From: Paenibacillus swuensis
GTDB taxonomy: Bacteria; Bacillota; Bacilli; Paenibacillales; DY6
Direction of reading: 5' to 3'
Assembly (NCBI RefSeq): GCF_001644605.1
Contig: NZ_CP011388.1
Span: 3,810,501-3,874,500 of the forward strand
DNA length: 64,000 nucleotides
Positions 10,376 to 20,020 of this stretch are shown here, one piece after another. Made by a program: the position numbers and the translations under genes. Each line of letters opens with the position of its first letter. Positions within the stretch are counted from its first letter, which is position 1. Below the pieces are notes generated by a model. That model was not told the origin of the DNA, did not search any database, and saw nothing but the letters and a program-made list of their open reading frames with translations.

Positions 10376-11266
10376 ATGAATAATAATTATGAGTTGTACA
10401 AGGTTTTCTATTGGGCCGCCAAAACAGGCAGTTTGACTCAAGCCGCCAAGTCTTTATTTCTAACCCAACCCAGCGTCAGCCATGCCGTCAAACAGCTGGA
10501 AGACAGCTTTGGTCTTACCTTGTTTTATCGAAATTCCAAAGGCGTTTCGCTCACACAAGAGGGCGCCATCTTGTATTCATATATTGAACAGTCTCAGATT
10601 CTAATCTCACTTGCGGAAGAGAAAATGGCCGCGCTGAAAAATCTCGATAGCGGCGAATTACGGATCGGCGGCAGTGACTCCCTGTTTAAGCATTACATGC
10701 TTCCTTATCTGGAAGACTTTCATCAGCAATATCCCGGCGTCCGACTGCATCTCAATCATGGAACTACGCCTGAGATTATTACGTTTCTGAAGGAAGGCAA
10801 GATTGATTTAGGCGTTGTGCGCATGCCGATTGTGGATGCCCAGCTGGAAGTGAGAGAAAGTATTCAGCTGAAGGATTGCTTTGTGGCGGGTGAGCGCTAT
10901 GCCGAGCTTAAGGACAGTGTGCTCACGTTGGAGATGTTAATGCAATATCCGGTCATTCTGTTTTCCCGCAACAGCAGGGCGCGAATGGCCATAACAGAGT
11001 TATTTCTAAGCTTCGGCCATTCGCTGAAACCGGAGATTGAGGTAGGCAGCGTGGATCTGCTCATAGAGTTTGCCCGCAGAGGACTTGGCATTTCCTACGT
11101 TACGAGGGAATTTATCACGAAGGAACTGGAGGCGGGTTCTCTCTTTGAAATTCAGTTAGACGTAGAGTTGCCGCCGTCGCAAGTAGGCATTATGACGATA
11201 CGCAATATGCCGATCTCAAGCAGTGCAAGCAAGTATATCGAGCTGATTTCCCGCCACCTTACCTGA
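10376..11266 (+). CDS. LysR-family transcriptional regulator
   Basis: A 296-residue LysR regulator: a winged helix-turn-helix in residues 1-60 (GSLTQAAKSLFLTQPSVSH) and a periplasmic-binding-like effector domain from about residue 90. No good ribosome-binding site precedes the ATG, so translation may be weak. It lies just after tkt-tal on the same strand and ends at its own terminator. The target is unknown. Confidence 0.9.
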   Translation: MNNNYELYKVFYWAAKTGSLTQAAKSLFLTQPSVSHAVKQLEDSFGLTLFYRNSKGVSLTQEGAILYSYIEQSQILISLAEEKMAALKNLDSGELRIGGSDSLFKHYMLPYLEDFHQQYPGVRLHLNHGTTPEIITFLKEGKIDLGVVRMPIVDAQLEVRESIQLKDCFVAGERYAELKDSVLTLEMLMQYPVILFSRNSRARMAITELFLSFGHSLKPEIEVGSVDLLIEFARRGLGISYVTREFITKELEAGSLFEIQLDVELPPSQVGIMTIRNMPISSSASKYIELISRHLT

Positions 11267-11286
11267 CCGTTCTCCACACGTAACGA

Positions 11287-11311
11287 GCTTCCCTGACGGG
11301 AGGCTTTTTTC
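11287..11311 (+). terminator. Intrinsic terminator
   Basis: Stem GCTTCCC/GGGAGGC with loop TGAC is followed by TTTTTT. It ends the LysR gene. Confidence 0.8.
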
Positions 11312-11383
11312 CTTTGGGAAACTTCTGTTATACTTCATATAACGAATGTTCACAGAGAAATTCACACACTGAGGTGCACAACT

Positions 11384-12796
11384 ATGAAAACCATATTGGT
11401 CATCGGCGGCGGCGTTACCGGGCTGTCAACGATGTACTATCTGCAGAAGATGCTGCAGACCAATCGAATAGACGCGAAATTAATTTTACTGGAAGCTGAG
11501 TCCTCTCTAGGGGGCAAAATCAGTACGCATCACGAAGGCGAATTTATTATGGAGACCGGCGCGGATTCAATTGTAAGCCGAAAGTCTAATGTAGCCGCTT
11601 TTTTGGAAGATCTCGATCTCACCGAAGATGTCGTCTATAACGCTACGGGAACATCTTATATTCATATCGACGGGGAGTTAAAACCGATCCCGGAGGACTG
11701 TATATTCGGTATTCCGCTAAGTCTGCAATCTCTTGTGGAGAGTGAACTGGTTTCCCCTGAAGGCAAACTGGAGGCATTGAAGGATTACTACACACCGAAT
11801 GAACAATTTACCAAGAACGATTCCATGGGCGAATTTCTGGTGCACTTCCTGGGTAAGGAGTTGGTGGAGCGGCAGATTGAGCCGGTGATGTCAGGCGTTT
11901 ATTCGGGAAAGCTTGATCAGTTAACCATCGCATCCACTTTACCTTATTTACTGGAATACAAGAATCAATACGGCAGCATCCTTAAAGGACTCTCGGAGAA
12001 CCGAACTAAACTTAAGGGAGACGGAAAGCCCAAATTTCTCTCTTTTCAAAATGGCGTTTCAACACTGATTGATCGCTTTGAACAACGACTGGATGGGGTG
12101 GAGATTCGGAAAGGGGTCCGGGCGACCCAAATTCAACAACTAGAAACGGAAGGATATGTCGTCACTGCATCAGATGATCGAAAGATTCATGCAGATTATG
12201 TTGTGTTGAGTACGCATCATCCCGTAGCGCAGAAACTGCTGGATGATGAACAATTAGATTTGGAGTTCGACCGATTGAAGAACAGCTCTCTAATCAGCGT
12301 TTATATCGGAATGGATGTCCCCGATGAACAACTCCCTAAGGATGGAACAGGCTTTATAGCAGCCGATGACAGTGACTTGGCATGTAATGCATGTACCTGG
12401 ACCAGTCGCAAATGGTCTCATACGTCGGAGAACAGCAGGCTGTTAGTACGTTTGTTTTACAAAAGCTCAAAGCCCGTCTATGAAACGCTGCAAAGACTAA
12501 CAGAGGACCAGTTGTTGGAGGTGGCCTTAACGGATATTGAGCGCAGTTTAGGCATCTCAGGCCAACCTGTAACTTATCGGGTGACCCGTTGGCATGAGAC
12601 CATGCCCAATTATCACTTGGGACATCATGACATTGTATCTAACCTGGAAAGCCTATTAGCGGAGACGCACCCAGGGCTCTTTGTGGCAGGTTGTTCCTAC
12701 TACGGCGTGGGGATTCCGGACTGTATAGCGAACGGAGAGCATACGGCCAACAAGATCATGACTTGTATTCATAAAGCGGATTTGAGACAATACTAA
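11384..12796 (+). CDS. cgoX: Coproporphyrinogen III oxidase (HemY/CgoX type)
   Basis: A 470-residue FAD enzyme of the Gram-positive HemY/CgoX family, which oxidises coproporphyrinogen III to coproporphyrin III in the coproporphyrin-dependent haem pathway. The dinucleotide-binding motif VIGGGVTGLS is at residues 6-15, ETGADSIVSRK is the flavin/substrate segment, and YYGVGIPDCIANGE closes the FAD site. GAGGTG sits 7 bases before the ATG. Unlike Bacillus subtilis it is not next to hemE or hemH here; it stands alone before rlmN. Confidence 0.9.
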   Translation: MKTILVIGGGVTGLSTMYYLQKMLQTNRIDAKLILLEAESSLGGKISTHHEGEFIMETGADSIVSRKSNVAAFLEDLDLTEDVVYNATGTSYIHIDGELKPIPEDCIFGIPLSLQSLVESELVSPEGKLEALKDYYTPNEQFTKNDSMGEFLVHFLGKELVERQIEPVMSGVYSGKLDQLTIASTLPYLLEYKNQYGSILKGLSENRTKLKGDGKPKFLSFQNGVSTLIDRFEQRLDGVEIRKGVRATQIQQLETEGYVVTASDDRKIHADYVVLSTHHPVAQKLLDDEQLDLEFDRLKNSSLISVYIGMDVPDEQLPKDGTGFIAADDSDLACNACTWTSRKWSHTSENSRLLVRLFYKSSKPVYETLQRLTEDQLLEVALTDIERSLGISGQPVTYRVTRWHETMPNYHLGHHDIVSNLESLLAETHPGLFVAGCSYYGVGIPDCIANGEHTANKIMTCIHKADLRQY

Positions 12797-12864
12797 TCAG
12801 ATGATCAGCGCAGTTTGCAACAAGAATAGAACTGTAGTTTAAGTTTTGGAAAGAGGAACGAAGG

Positions 12865-13932
12865 ATGAACACGGAATCCATCTATGGATTAACATTTGAA
12901 CAACTAACCGCATGGCTTGGCGAACGCGGACACCGCAAATTCCGCGCATCTCAGGTATGGGATTGGCTTTACCGCAAGCGGGTTACATCTTTCTCCGATA
13001 TGGAGGATGTCAAACCGGATTGCTTGCGTCTGCTGGAAGAACACTTCGCTATTCAGACTTTAGAAGAGCATACCCTGCAGGAATCGGCGGACGGCACGAT
13101 CAAGTTTCTGCTTCGGTTGCAAGACGGCAATCTCATTGAAACCGTCCTGATGCGTCATAAATTTGGCTTATCCGTCTGTGTCACTACCCAAGTGGGATGT
13201 AATATCGGCTGCAGCTTCTGTGCAAGCGGTTTGCTGGCGAAGAGCCGTGATTTGTCCAGCGGAGAAATTGTTGGGCAAATCATGAAAGTCCAGCTCTTTC
13301 TTGACAGTCTTCAGAAAGAGGAACGTGTCAGTCATATCGTGGTGATGGGCATCGGGGAGCCTTTTGATAACTTCGGCAACATGGTTGATTTCATTAATGT
13401 GGTTAAGGATCAGAAGGGGTTGGCGATCGGCGCCAGACATATCACAGTGTCAACGAGCGGATTGGCCGCCAAAATCGTGGAATTTACCGATACTCAACTT
13501 GGCGTTAACCTGGCCGTATCCTTGCATGCTCCGAATGATGAACTGAGAACACGAATCATGAAGATTAACCGAGCGATACCGATTGCGCAGTTAATGGATT
13601 CAATCGATTATTATTTGGAGAAGACCAAACGCAGGGTGACGCTGGAATATATTTTGCTCAAAGATGTCAATGACCAGAGGGAACACGCTGTGGAATTAGC
13701 CGCATTAATTGGAGAAAAGCGCAAATCGGCTGTAAATGTCAATTTGATTCCTTACAATCCTGTGGATGAACACAGTCAATACCAACGGACCGAACGCGAT
13801 ACGGTAACCGCCTTCTTCGATACGTTAAAGAAGCACGGCGTAAGCTGCAGTGTTCGCCTGGAACACGGCGCAGACATCGATGCCGCTTGTGGCCAACTAA
13901 GAAGCAAACAAATGAAAGAACCAAGCTTGTAA
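12865..13932 (+). CDS. rlmN: 23S rRNA (adenine-2503-C2) methyltransferase RlmN
   Basis: A 355-residue radical-SAM enzyme that methylates A2503 of 23S rRNA (and some tRNAs). The cluster motif CxxxCxxC is at C112/C116/C119; the SAM-contact motif reads MGIGEPFDN; the C-terminal catalytic Cys (about C342) is in [10 protein letters not shown]. The C-terminal LR and the GEPFDN loop match RlmN rather than the resistance enzyme Cfr, which has GEALAN. A second rlmN copy elsewhere in the genome is possible. Confidence 0.9.
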   Translation: MNTESIYGLTFEQLTAWLGERGHRKFRASQVWDWLYRKRVTSFSDMEDVKPDCLRLLEEHFAIQTLEEHTLQESADGTIKFLLRLQDGNLIETVLMRHKFGLSVCVTTQVGCNIGCSFCASGLLAKSRDLSSGEIVGQIMKVQLFLDSLQKEERVSHIVVMGIGEPFDNFGNMVDFINVVKDQKGLAIGARHITVSTSGLAAKIVEFTDTQLGVNLAVSLHAPNDELRTRIMKINRAIPIAQLMDSIDYYLEKTKRRVTLEYILLKDVNDQREHAVELAALIGEKRKSAVNVNLIPYNPVDEHSQYQRTERDTVTAFFDTLKKHGVSCSVRLEHGADIDAACGQLRSKQMKEPSL

Positions 13933-13958
13933 TCACTCTAAATTTAAGGGGCGAGGAT

Positions 13959-15194
13959 ATGTCTACATTTGAACAACAGCTATCCGTATATGCGGAATTG
14001 ATCGTGAAAGTCGGCGTGAACATTCAGCAAGGACAAGAAGTAGTTATCAACGGGGCAACAACCGAGATTGCGCAATTCGTTCGGATTGTTGCCGCGAAAG
14101 CCTATGAAGCGGGAGCCAGCAATGTCCATGTGGATTGGACAGACGAGGCCTTGACAAGAATGAAATACGAGAAGGCCGCTGAAGAAGTGTTTCATGATTT
14201 CCCGGCTTGGGAAACGCTGAAGCGTAACAGTTTCGTCGAGAAAGGGGCAGCATTTATCTCCATTACTTCCCCGAATCCGGCGTTACTTAAAGGGATTGAT
14301 CCTAAACGAATCGGCAATTTCCAGAAGGCTGCCGGTCAAGGTCTTAAGGAATTCCGTCGCGCGATTCAATCCGACAAAGTCAGTTGGACCGTCGTGGCGG
14401 CAGCCACCAAAGATTGGGCCGAGAAGGTCTTCACAGATGTGTCCGGTCAAGATGCGGTTGAGAAACTGTGGAGCGCGATCTTCGACTCTGTTCGGTTACA
14501 TGCCGAGAACCCTGTGAAGGCATGGGAAGAGCATAACGCGAACCTACATAAGAAAGTGGATATTTTGAACGGACTCGGCATTCATAAACTTCATTACCAG
14601 GCGAATGGCACAGACCTGACGATTGAGTTCAATGAAAAGCATTTATGGGTCGGCGCGGGCAGCACGAACGAGAAGAACATTCCTTTTATGGCGAATATGC
14701 CCACAGAGGAAGTGTTTACGGTGCCGCAACGAAACGGAATTCAGGGTGTTGTGTCCAGCACCAAGCCTCTTAGCTATGGCGGGAACATTATTGACAACTT
14801 TAAACTGACCTTTGAAGAGGGCCGTATCGTGAAGGTGGAAGCGGAGCAGGGTCAAGATATTCTGCAACAACTTGTGGATACGGACGAAGGTTCCCATTAT
14901 ATTGGTGAAGTCGCGCTGGTGCCGCATGAATCGCCGATCTCGCTATCCGGTGTATTGTTCCTGAATACGCTGTTTGATGAGAATGCTTCGAACCATTTGG
15001 CGATCGGCAGCGGGTATGCGTTTAACGTGGAAGGTGGCAAAACGATGTCTCCCGAGGAGCTGGAGAAAAACGGCGTGAACCAGAGCATGACCCATGTCGA
15101 CTTTATGATCGGTTCCGCGGAGATGGATATCGATGCGATCCTTCGTGACGGTACAACAACTCCGATCTTCCGTAAAGGCAACTGGGCGATTTAA
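13959..15194 (+). CDS. ampS: M29-family metallo-aminopeptidase (AmpS-like)
   Basis: A 411-residue thermophilic-type aminopeptidase of family M29, which removes N-terminal residues from peptides in the cytoplasm. Supporting features are the conserved N terminus (YAELIVKVGVNIQQGQEVVI), the metal/active-site segment TNEKNIPFMANMPTEEVF and the C-terminal VDFMIGSAEMDIDAI. ATG 13959 follows AAGGGGCGAGG; an upstream ATG at 13887 inside rlmN would add 24 unconserved residues. Confidence 0.92.
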   Translation: MSTFEQQLSVYAELIVKVGVNIQQGQEVVINGATTEIAQFVRIVAAKAYEAGASNVHVDWTDEALTRMKYEKAAEEVFHDFPAWETLKRNSFVEKGAAFISITSPNPALLKGIDPKRIGNFQKAAGQGLKEFRRAIQSDKVSWTVVAAATKDWAEKVFTDVSGQDAVEKLWSAIFDSVRLHAENPVKAWEEHNANLHKKVDILNGLGIHKLHYQANGTDLTIEFNEKHLWVGAGSTNEKNIPFMANMPTEEVFTVPQRNGIQGVVSSTKPLSYGGNIIDNFKLTFEEGRIVKVEAEQGQDILQQLVDTDEGSHYIGEVALVPHESPISLSGVLFLNTLFDENASNHLAIGSGYAFNVEGGKTMSPEELEKNGVNQSMTHVDFMIGSAEMDIDAILRDGTTTPIFRKGNWAI

Positions 15195-15214
15195 ACTACT
15201 GTGATTGAAACTTA

Positions 15215-15251
15215 AGCCGGGAGTATCCTTGGGGTACTTTCGGCTCTTTTT
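15215..15251 (+). terminator. Intrinsic terminator
   Basis: A long stem (AGCCGGGAGTATCC against GGTACTTTCGGCT, with G-U pairs) is followed by CTTTTTATG. It ends the rlmN-ampS unit. Confidence 0.8.
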
Positions 15252-15291
15252 ATGTATAATGAAGATAGACTATGGTTTGGGAGGAACTGGG

Positions 15292-16182
15292 ATGAAGATG
15301 CGAATGAAAATTCTCTTTATATTAGGCTTGGGTACTTTCGCCCTGACATCGGGGTTTGACGTTAACACTTCCCACGTGAAAGATAAAGAAACGAACATGT
15401 TTCTGAACCATACAACAGCCGAACAAGCGAAACGTTCATCATGGTCCTTGTTTCCGGAAACCGTGTCGATCGGCGATGCAGTTTTCGTGCGAAGCAGCAA
15501 GGCAAGTAAGGTAAGTTGGCAAGGCAAGAGCTACACGTTGCAACCATTCGGTTCAGGATATTATACATATTTACCAATCCAACGACATGTCAAACCGGGG
15601 ACTTACACCATCGGAAATCAGAAGCTGAAAGTCATCACAAAGAAATTTAAAACACAATATTTACAAGTGACCAAACAGATGGAAGGGATGAAACGGAACA
15701 CGAAACGGATTGAAGAGGATCAGAAGAAGATTAACGCGGCGCGCAGTAAATCCCAACCTACCCTGCTGTACACATCATCCTTCATCCAGCCTGTGAGCGG
15801 ACGAGTTTCTACTTATTACGGGGAAACACGCTTCGTGAACGGTAAGTTCGATAAATCCCATATGGCGATTGATTATGCCGCGAAGACCGGAACCCCCGTG
15901 AAGGCAACCAATGACGGAAAGGTTGTGCTGGCGGAATCCCTTTATCTGTCGGGGAACTCCATTTATGTAGATCACGGCATGAAGTTGTTCTCACAATATA
16001 TTCACTTGTCCAAGCTGAATGTTAAGCCTGGCGAAACGGTCAAGCGCGGACAGGTCATCGGATGGGTGGGTTCAACGGGATTTTCCACGGGACCCCATCT
16101 GCACTTTGCTTTCTGGATGCACAACGTACCTGTAAATCCGAATCAATTTTACAACACGAACCCGTTCAGGTGGACCTCATAA
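15292..16182 (+). CDS. Secreted M23-family (LytM-like) peptidase
   Basis: A 296-residue exported metalloprotein. An N-terminal signal segment (residues 5-22) is followed by a spacer and a C-terminal M23 domain with zinc ligands in HMAID and HLHF. M23 enzymes cut peptidoglycan cross-bridges or serve as inactive regulators; the main ligands are kept here, so it is probably active. ATG 15292 follows GGGAGGA by 6 bases; an earlier start at 15205 would run through the preceding terminator. Confidence 0.88.
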   Translation: MKMRMKILFILGLGTFALTSGFDVNTSHVKDKETNMFLNHTTAEQAKRSSWSLFPETVSIGDAVFVRSSKASKVSWQGKSYTLQPFGSGYYTYLPIQRHVKPGTYTIGNQKLKVITKKFKTQYLQVTKQMEGMKRNTKRIEEDQKKINAARSKSQPTLLYTSSFIQPVSGRVSTYYGETRFVNGKFDKSHMAIDYAAKTGTPVKATNDGKVVLAESLYLSGNSIYVDHGMKLFSQYIHLSKLNVKPGETVKRGQVIGWVGSTGFSTGPHLHFAFWMHNVPVNPNQFYNTNPFRWTS

Positions 16183-16217
16183 TACCGACATAGACTAAAG
16201 TCAGGAGAAAATGATTA

Positions 16218-16586
16218 ATGGCTAAAGCGCCCACTTTCATTCAGATGAATACCGTTGCAAAATATAACCGACATGATGCAATAGACGATGCCAAGCAAAT
16301 CATTCAACAAAGCGGAGGCTGGGTTAACGATTACAAGATGTTCTCCAACCGGTCCATTTGCCTACAATTTGAAATTGCAATGGCCGATGCTTTACAACTA
16401 TACCCCAATTTAAAACAAACGCGGCTAATTATACTGGATGAAACCCGAACCGCACTTGAACAGTTAGAATTATGGTTGAATAACGAGATGATCCATGCGG
16501 AGAGGGACTTGATGGGGACCTTTCAAATCACACTCATACATGATGAACCGGACCTCATCATCGAAGTACCGCCATTGGAATTGTAG
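16218..16586 (+). CDS. Unknown small cytoplasmic protein
   Basis: A 122-residue protein I do not recognise. It has no signal peptide or membrane segment, and is alpha/beta in character, with the C terminus ending in a hydrophobic strand (FQITLIHDEPDLIIEVPPLEL, split by two acidic residues). CAGGAG precedes the start by about 12 bases. It is 35 bases after the M23 gene and may be co-transcribed with it. A strong bidirectional terminator follows. Confidence 0.7.
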   Translation: MAKAPTFIQMNTVAKYNRHDAIDDAKQIIQQSGGWVNDYKMFSNRSICLQFEIAMADALQLYPNLKQTRLIILDETRTALEQLELWLNNEMIHAERDLMGTFQITLIHDEPDLIIEVPPLEL

Positions 16587-16610
16587 TGCAGGAAGCCAAA
16601 TCATTGCAGA

Positions 16611-16655
16611 AAAAAAAGCCTTTTCCTCCGGTCGGAAGGATAAGGCTTTTTGGTG
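16611..16655. terminator. Bidirectional terminator
   Basis: A-rich and T-rich flanks surround a stem AAAAAGCCTT.TCCTCC against GGAAGGATAAGGCTTTTT. It serves the unknown gene to the left and the MFS gene to the right, which converge. Confidence 0.85.
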
Positions 16656-16667
16656 ATTTTGATATTA

Positions 16668-17918
16668 TTATGCCACTTGTTCTTCTACAGCTGTATTTGG
16701 CGCTTTTTGTTTCATAATCGGAACCAACACGCATGCTCCCAACAAGAACAGAACTCCTGCTCCGGCGTAGATGGAAGTGAGGGGGAATGCGTCTTTCAGT
16801 ACGCCTGCAAAGGACATGGACACAACCATCATTCCGATAAACATCGGGTTGAGCACGCCGTTAACCCTGCCCACGATCGAGTTATGGGACCATGTAAGAA
16901 TCATGGTGCTTATTCCGATATGAATGCAAGGGAACACCAGGCCGTTAAAGAATTGGGTAACCAATGTGAGCGGAACACTTTCGGAATACCCTACAATTAC
17001 GGTACATACAGCCCCAACCAGCATACCGATGGCAAGCAGAACTTGCGGCGGAACCTTTTTGGCGAATACAGCCACAATACCGCCTCCGGCCAGCATCGCA
17101 ATCCCGTTGATCATCAGGATATACTGCAGGAACTCCTCGCTCTTGCCCAATCTTTCCGTAACAATGAACAAGTTCAGCGCCTGTGCGACACCGACAGCCA
17201 ATCCAGCAAGTATGAACACAAGTCCCAGTACGCGCAATACTTGGCTCTGCCATACATAACGGAAGCCCTCCATAAATTCTTGCTTAAACTGTCCTTTTAC
17301 CGCTGGAGGACGATCCTCTTGCACATCTTTAGGCAGTCGGAGTAGCACCACAGCGGACAGCAGGAATGCAATACCCATCACGGCAATAGAAACTTCCAGT
17401 CCGAATCGGCTGTAGACAAAAGTTCCGAGCATGGGCCCAAGAACCATAAAGGTTGCCATTACGGATTGAAACAGCGCCATTCCCTGCTGCAGCTGCTCTT
17501 CGGGCACATGATATTTAAATAAACGCATGCCGGAAGGTTGGGAAAACTGCGACAGAATCGCGGAAATAAAGGCAACCAGATACACCCATTCCCATGATCC
17601 GAAATGGATCGTGATCAGAACGACAAAGACAGATACGGCAGATAATAAATCACACCATATCATTGTGCGCTTCGGACGCCAACGATCCGCGAAGGTGCCG
17701 CCGATAAACGAAAATACGAAGATAGGCGCAAATTCCGCTACACTTATCAAGGAGATTGCATAAGGGTCGTTGTTGGTTTTTGCAGCAACAAAGAGCAGAA
17801 TAGCAAAGTTCCTTACCCAAATCCCGATCTGAAGTAACATGTTGGACAATAATATGGTCTGCAAAAATTTATTCTGTAGCAGACTTGGTGCTTTGTTCGT
17901 TTGCTTTACGGTTTCCAT
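16668..17918 (-). CDS. MFS efflux transporter
   Basis: A 416-residue major facilitator with about 12 transmembrane helices. The loop 2-3 motif GGTFADRWRPKRTM and the overall pattern place it near the macrolide/multidrug exporter group. The substrate is unknown. AAGGTGG precedes the start. It is divergent from the tyrosine recombinase gene, and both promoters carry the same 10-base element. Confidence 0.88.
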   Translation of the reverse strand: METVKQTNKAPSLLQNKFLQTILLSNMLLQIGIWVRNFAILLFVAAKTNNDPYAISLISVAEFAPIFVFSFIGGTFADRWRPKRTMIWCDLLSAVSVFVVLITIHFGSWEWVYLVAFISAILSQFSQPSGMRLFKYHVPEEQLQQGMALFQSVMATFMVLGPMLGTFVYSRFGLEVSIAVMGIAFLLSAVVLLRLPKDVQEDRPPAVKGQFKQEFMEGFRYVWQSQVLRVLGLVFILAGLAVGVAQALNLFIVTERLGKSEEFLQYILMINGIAMLAGGGIVAVFAKKVPPQVLLAIGMLVGAVCTVIVGYSESVPLTLVTQFFNGLVFPCIHIGISTMILTWSHNSIVGRVNGVLNPMFIGMMVVSMSFAGVLKDAFPLTSIYAGAGVLFLLGACVLVPIMKQKAPNTAVEEQVA

Positions 17919-17953
17919 ACTTTTATTACCACCTTACCATTTTGGACGTCCTT

Positions 17954-18075
17954 CTATTGTACAATGTTTTGTGCGATTTGCCAGAGGATAATTCTGCTTT
18001 AGCCATATTTTCTAAAGTTTATCCTTCTCTGTTTTTTGTGCTATAATAAGTGCGCAAAATCAATGTTTTGCGCAC
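17954..18075. promoter_or_regulatory. Divergent promoters with shared 10-mer and inverted repeat
   Basis: On the + strand a TATAAT at 18042-18047 is followed at once by an inverted repeat GTGCGCAAAA (18050-18059) / TTTTGCGCAC (18066-18075), lying over the expected transcription start. The 10-mer CAATGTTTTG occurs at 17962-17971 and again at 18061-18070. On the minus strand the first copy overlaps a TACAAT -10 box for the MFS gene. Confidence 0.5.
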
Positions 18076-18127
18076 TTTCGATTTAAACACATTAAATATT
18101 GCGTTTTAGACCTGGGGGATGTAATTT

Positions 18128-19045
18128 TTGCCGCTTATTACGGAGTTTATAGAACAATACACAGAGGTCATGGACGCCTTCATTCTATGGATGAAGCAGG
18201 CGGGCTACACCGAGACGACCAGAAAAGAATATATGCGTGAAGTCCAATCCTATCTTGTTTCTCTGGACGGACGTGAAGTACATAAAGCAACGAAGATGAA
18301 TGTGATCAGCTTTCTGGTAGGCAAACAGTCCACAACCGGGGAGCATACCCGTAATCGAACATTGTCCGCGATTCGAACCTTTTATGCGGCCTTGATCGAT
18401 TTTGAACTGGCGGAACGAAATCCTGCCAACGATGTAAAGAAATCAAAGACGGAGAAGAATAAGAAACCGGTTTACCTTGAGGAACAAGACTTGGCGAATG
18501 CACTTCAATTCATAAATGGGCGGTACAAGGAACGCAATATTGCGATCTTCATGCTGATGGGCTATTGCGGCTTGCGGGTCGGTGAGGTGCATCGGCTAAA
18601 TCTCTCCCATTTCCGAAAGTTGAAAGGAACGCTTGAAGTGCTGGGGAAAGGTCGGAAGTGGAATGAGATCCCGGTACCTGAACTGCTGTTGCCTTATTTG
18701 GCCAAAGTGGAAGAAGAACGCATTCATCCTTACAGCACAAGGGAGGAAGCCTTCTTTGTTTCACAGAAAAAGCAGCGATTATCCATTCGCCAAATTCAGA
18801 AGATCGCCGGACTGACTTTTGCCAGTTTCAAAAAGCACCATCCGCACTTAAGCGACATGGACCTATCCTGTCATAAGTTACGGCACTCGTTTGCCACGAT
18901 GCTGTTGAATAACGGTGTAGATGTGCGGATTGTGAAAGAGTTGATGGGGCATGCTTCCATTGAGACGACGATGATTTATACCCATGTGAATGATGATCAG
19001 AAGAAGCAAGCGATGGCCACAATGAACCGAAATGTTCGATTTTAA
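18128..19045 (+). CDS. Tyrosine recombinase / integrase
   Basis: A 305-residue XerC/D-like recombinase. An N-terminal SAM-like core-binding domain (residues 10-95) is followed by the catalytic domain with all expected residues: Arg in GLRVGEV, Lys in [19 protein letters not shown], His in MGHASIETT and the nucleophile in MIYTHV. It starts at TTG 18128 after TGGGGGA. It is not beside an excisionase, repressor or visible attachment site, so it may be a lone chromosomal recombinase rather than part of an element. Confidence 0.88.
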   Translation: MPLITEFIEQYTEVMDAFILWMKQAGYTETTRKEYMREVQSYLVSLDGREVHKATKMNVISFLVGKQSTTGEHTRNRTLSAIRTFYAALIDFELAERNPANDVKKSKTEKNKKPVYLEEQDLANALQFINGRYKERNIAIFMLMGYCGLRVGEVHRLNLSHFRKLKGTLEVLGKGRKWNEIPVPELLLPYLAKVEEERIHPYSTREEAFFVSQKKQRLSIRQIQKIAGLTFASFKKHHPHLSDMDLSCHKLRHSFATMLLNNGVDVRIVKELMGHASIETTMIYTHVNDDQKKQAMATMNRNVRF

Positions 19046-19121
19046 TCTAGAATAAATGAATTGATACTGTGCATAATACCAATGTGAAAATTACATAACA
19101 TTGGAAGCGGAGGGTTTTGTC

Positions 19122-19976
19122 ATTTATTTTTACAAACAAGATTTAATCAACCAGATTGTGCCGGATCAACCGGATCCAGCTGCCGCTAAGGTACTGCAAG
19201 AAATTCTCGGCGGTCACTATGGTGAAATGCGGACGATGATGCAGTACTTTTTTCAAAGCAATAACTTTCGCGGTAAAGATACGCAGTATCAGGACTTGGT
19301 TCGCGGCGTATTCTTGGAGGAAATTGCGCATGTTGAATTGGTACAGCACACCATTAACCAATTGCTGAACGGTTCTGGATATGAACAGCCTGGGAACGCA
19401 GGCAGGGATGGCGCACCTTTGGATGAAGCCATAAAACATGCCAATCCGCATCATTACATTATCGGTGCCCAAGCATCACTGCCGGCAGACGCAGCAGGCA
19501 ATCCTTGGCTTGGCAATTACGTGTATAACCACGGTAATTTGATAAGTGACTTACTGGATAACTTAGTAGTGGAATCTACGGGCGTTCTCCAAAAAACTCG
19601 AATATATGAAATGAGTTCCAATAAAACGTTTCGTGAAACACTGGGCTTCTTAATTGTTCGGGATAATGCTCACCAGAATGCTTTCGCCAAAGCGCTTGAA
19701 ACCCTTGGTGTTGATTGGGGTAAGCTATTTCCTGTACCGAACTATGATCTTAATAAATATCCGGAATGCCGGAAGTTTGTTGATATGGGCTATCACAATG
19801 CGCAATTCAACTTTAGACTGGATGATACGAGAATCGGTGAAGTATTCCAAGGGGAATCTCCAAGCCGCAATAAAGGTAATTTAGAAGTAATTGAGCCTCC
19901 GCAAGGATTTACTTTACCGAGGATGCCAGAAATGCCTAATGAGCATAGCCCTGGATTGTATGACTTAAATAATTAA
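19122..19976 (+). CDS. Manganese catalase
   Basis: A non-haem di-manganese catalase of about 284 residues, breaking hydrogen peroxide to water and oxygen. Metal-site segments are GGHYGEMRTMMQYFFQSNNF, EEIAHVELVQ, NLVVESTG and NAHQNAFAKALE. The start is unusual: GGAGGG at 19109-19114 lies exactly 7 bases before an ATT at 19122, which would give the usual family N terminus YFYKQDLIN. The only normal start codon in frame is TTG 19101, which has no ribosome-binding site and would place GGAGGG inside the gene. I prefer the ATT. A terminator follows. Confidence 0.88.
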   Translation: MYFYKQDLINQIVPDQPDPAAAKVLQEILGGHYGEMRTMMQYFFQSNNFRGKDTQYQDLVRGVFLEEIAHVELVQHTINQLLNGSGYEQPGNAGRDGAPLDEAIKHANPHHYIIGAQASLPADAAGNPWLGNYVYNHGNLISDLLDNLVVESTGVLQKTRIYEMSSNKTFRETLGFLIVRDNAHQNAFAKALETLGVDWGKLFPVPNYDLNKYPECRKFVDMGYHNAQFNFRLDDTRIGEVFQGESPSRNKGNLEVIEPPQGFTLPRMPEMPNEHSPGLYDLNN

Positions 19977-19980
19977 TATG

Positions 19981-20020
19981 TACGCCACCTTAGACTTATC
20001 GTCCCAGGTGGCGTATTTCA
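19981..20020. terminator. Bidirectional terminator
   Basis: A perfect 10-bp stem TACGCCACCT/AGGTGGCGTA lies between convergent manganese catalase and clpP. The T tract is interrupted (TTTCATT). Confidence 0.7.

Noticed and set aside
12865-13932. Cfr-type antibiotic resistance methyltransferase
   Set aside because: The SAM loop is GEPFDN and the C-terminal motif is ACGQLR, as in RlmN; Cfr has GEALAN and ACGQLY.
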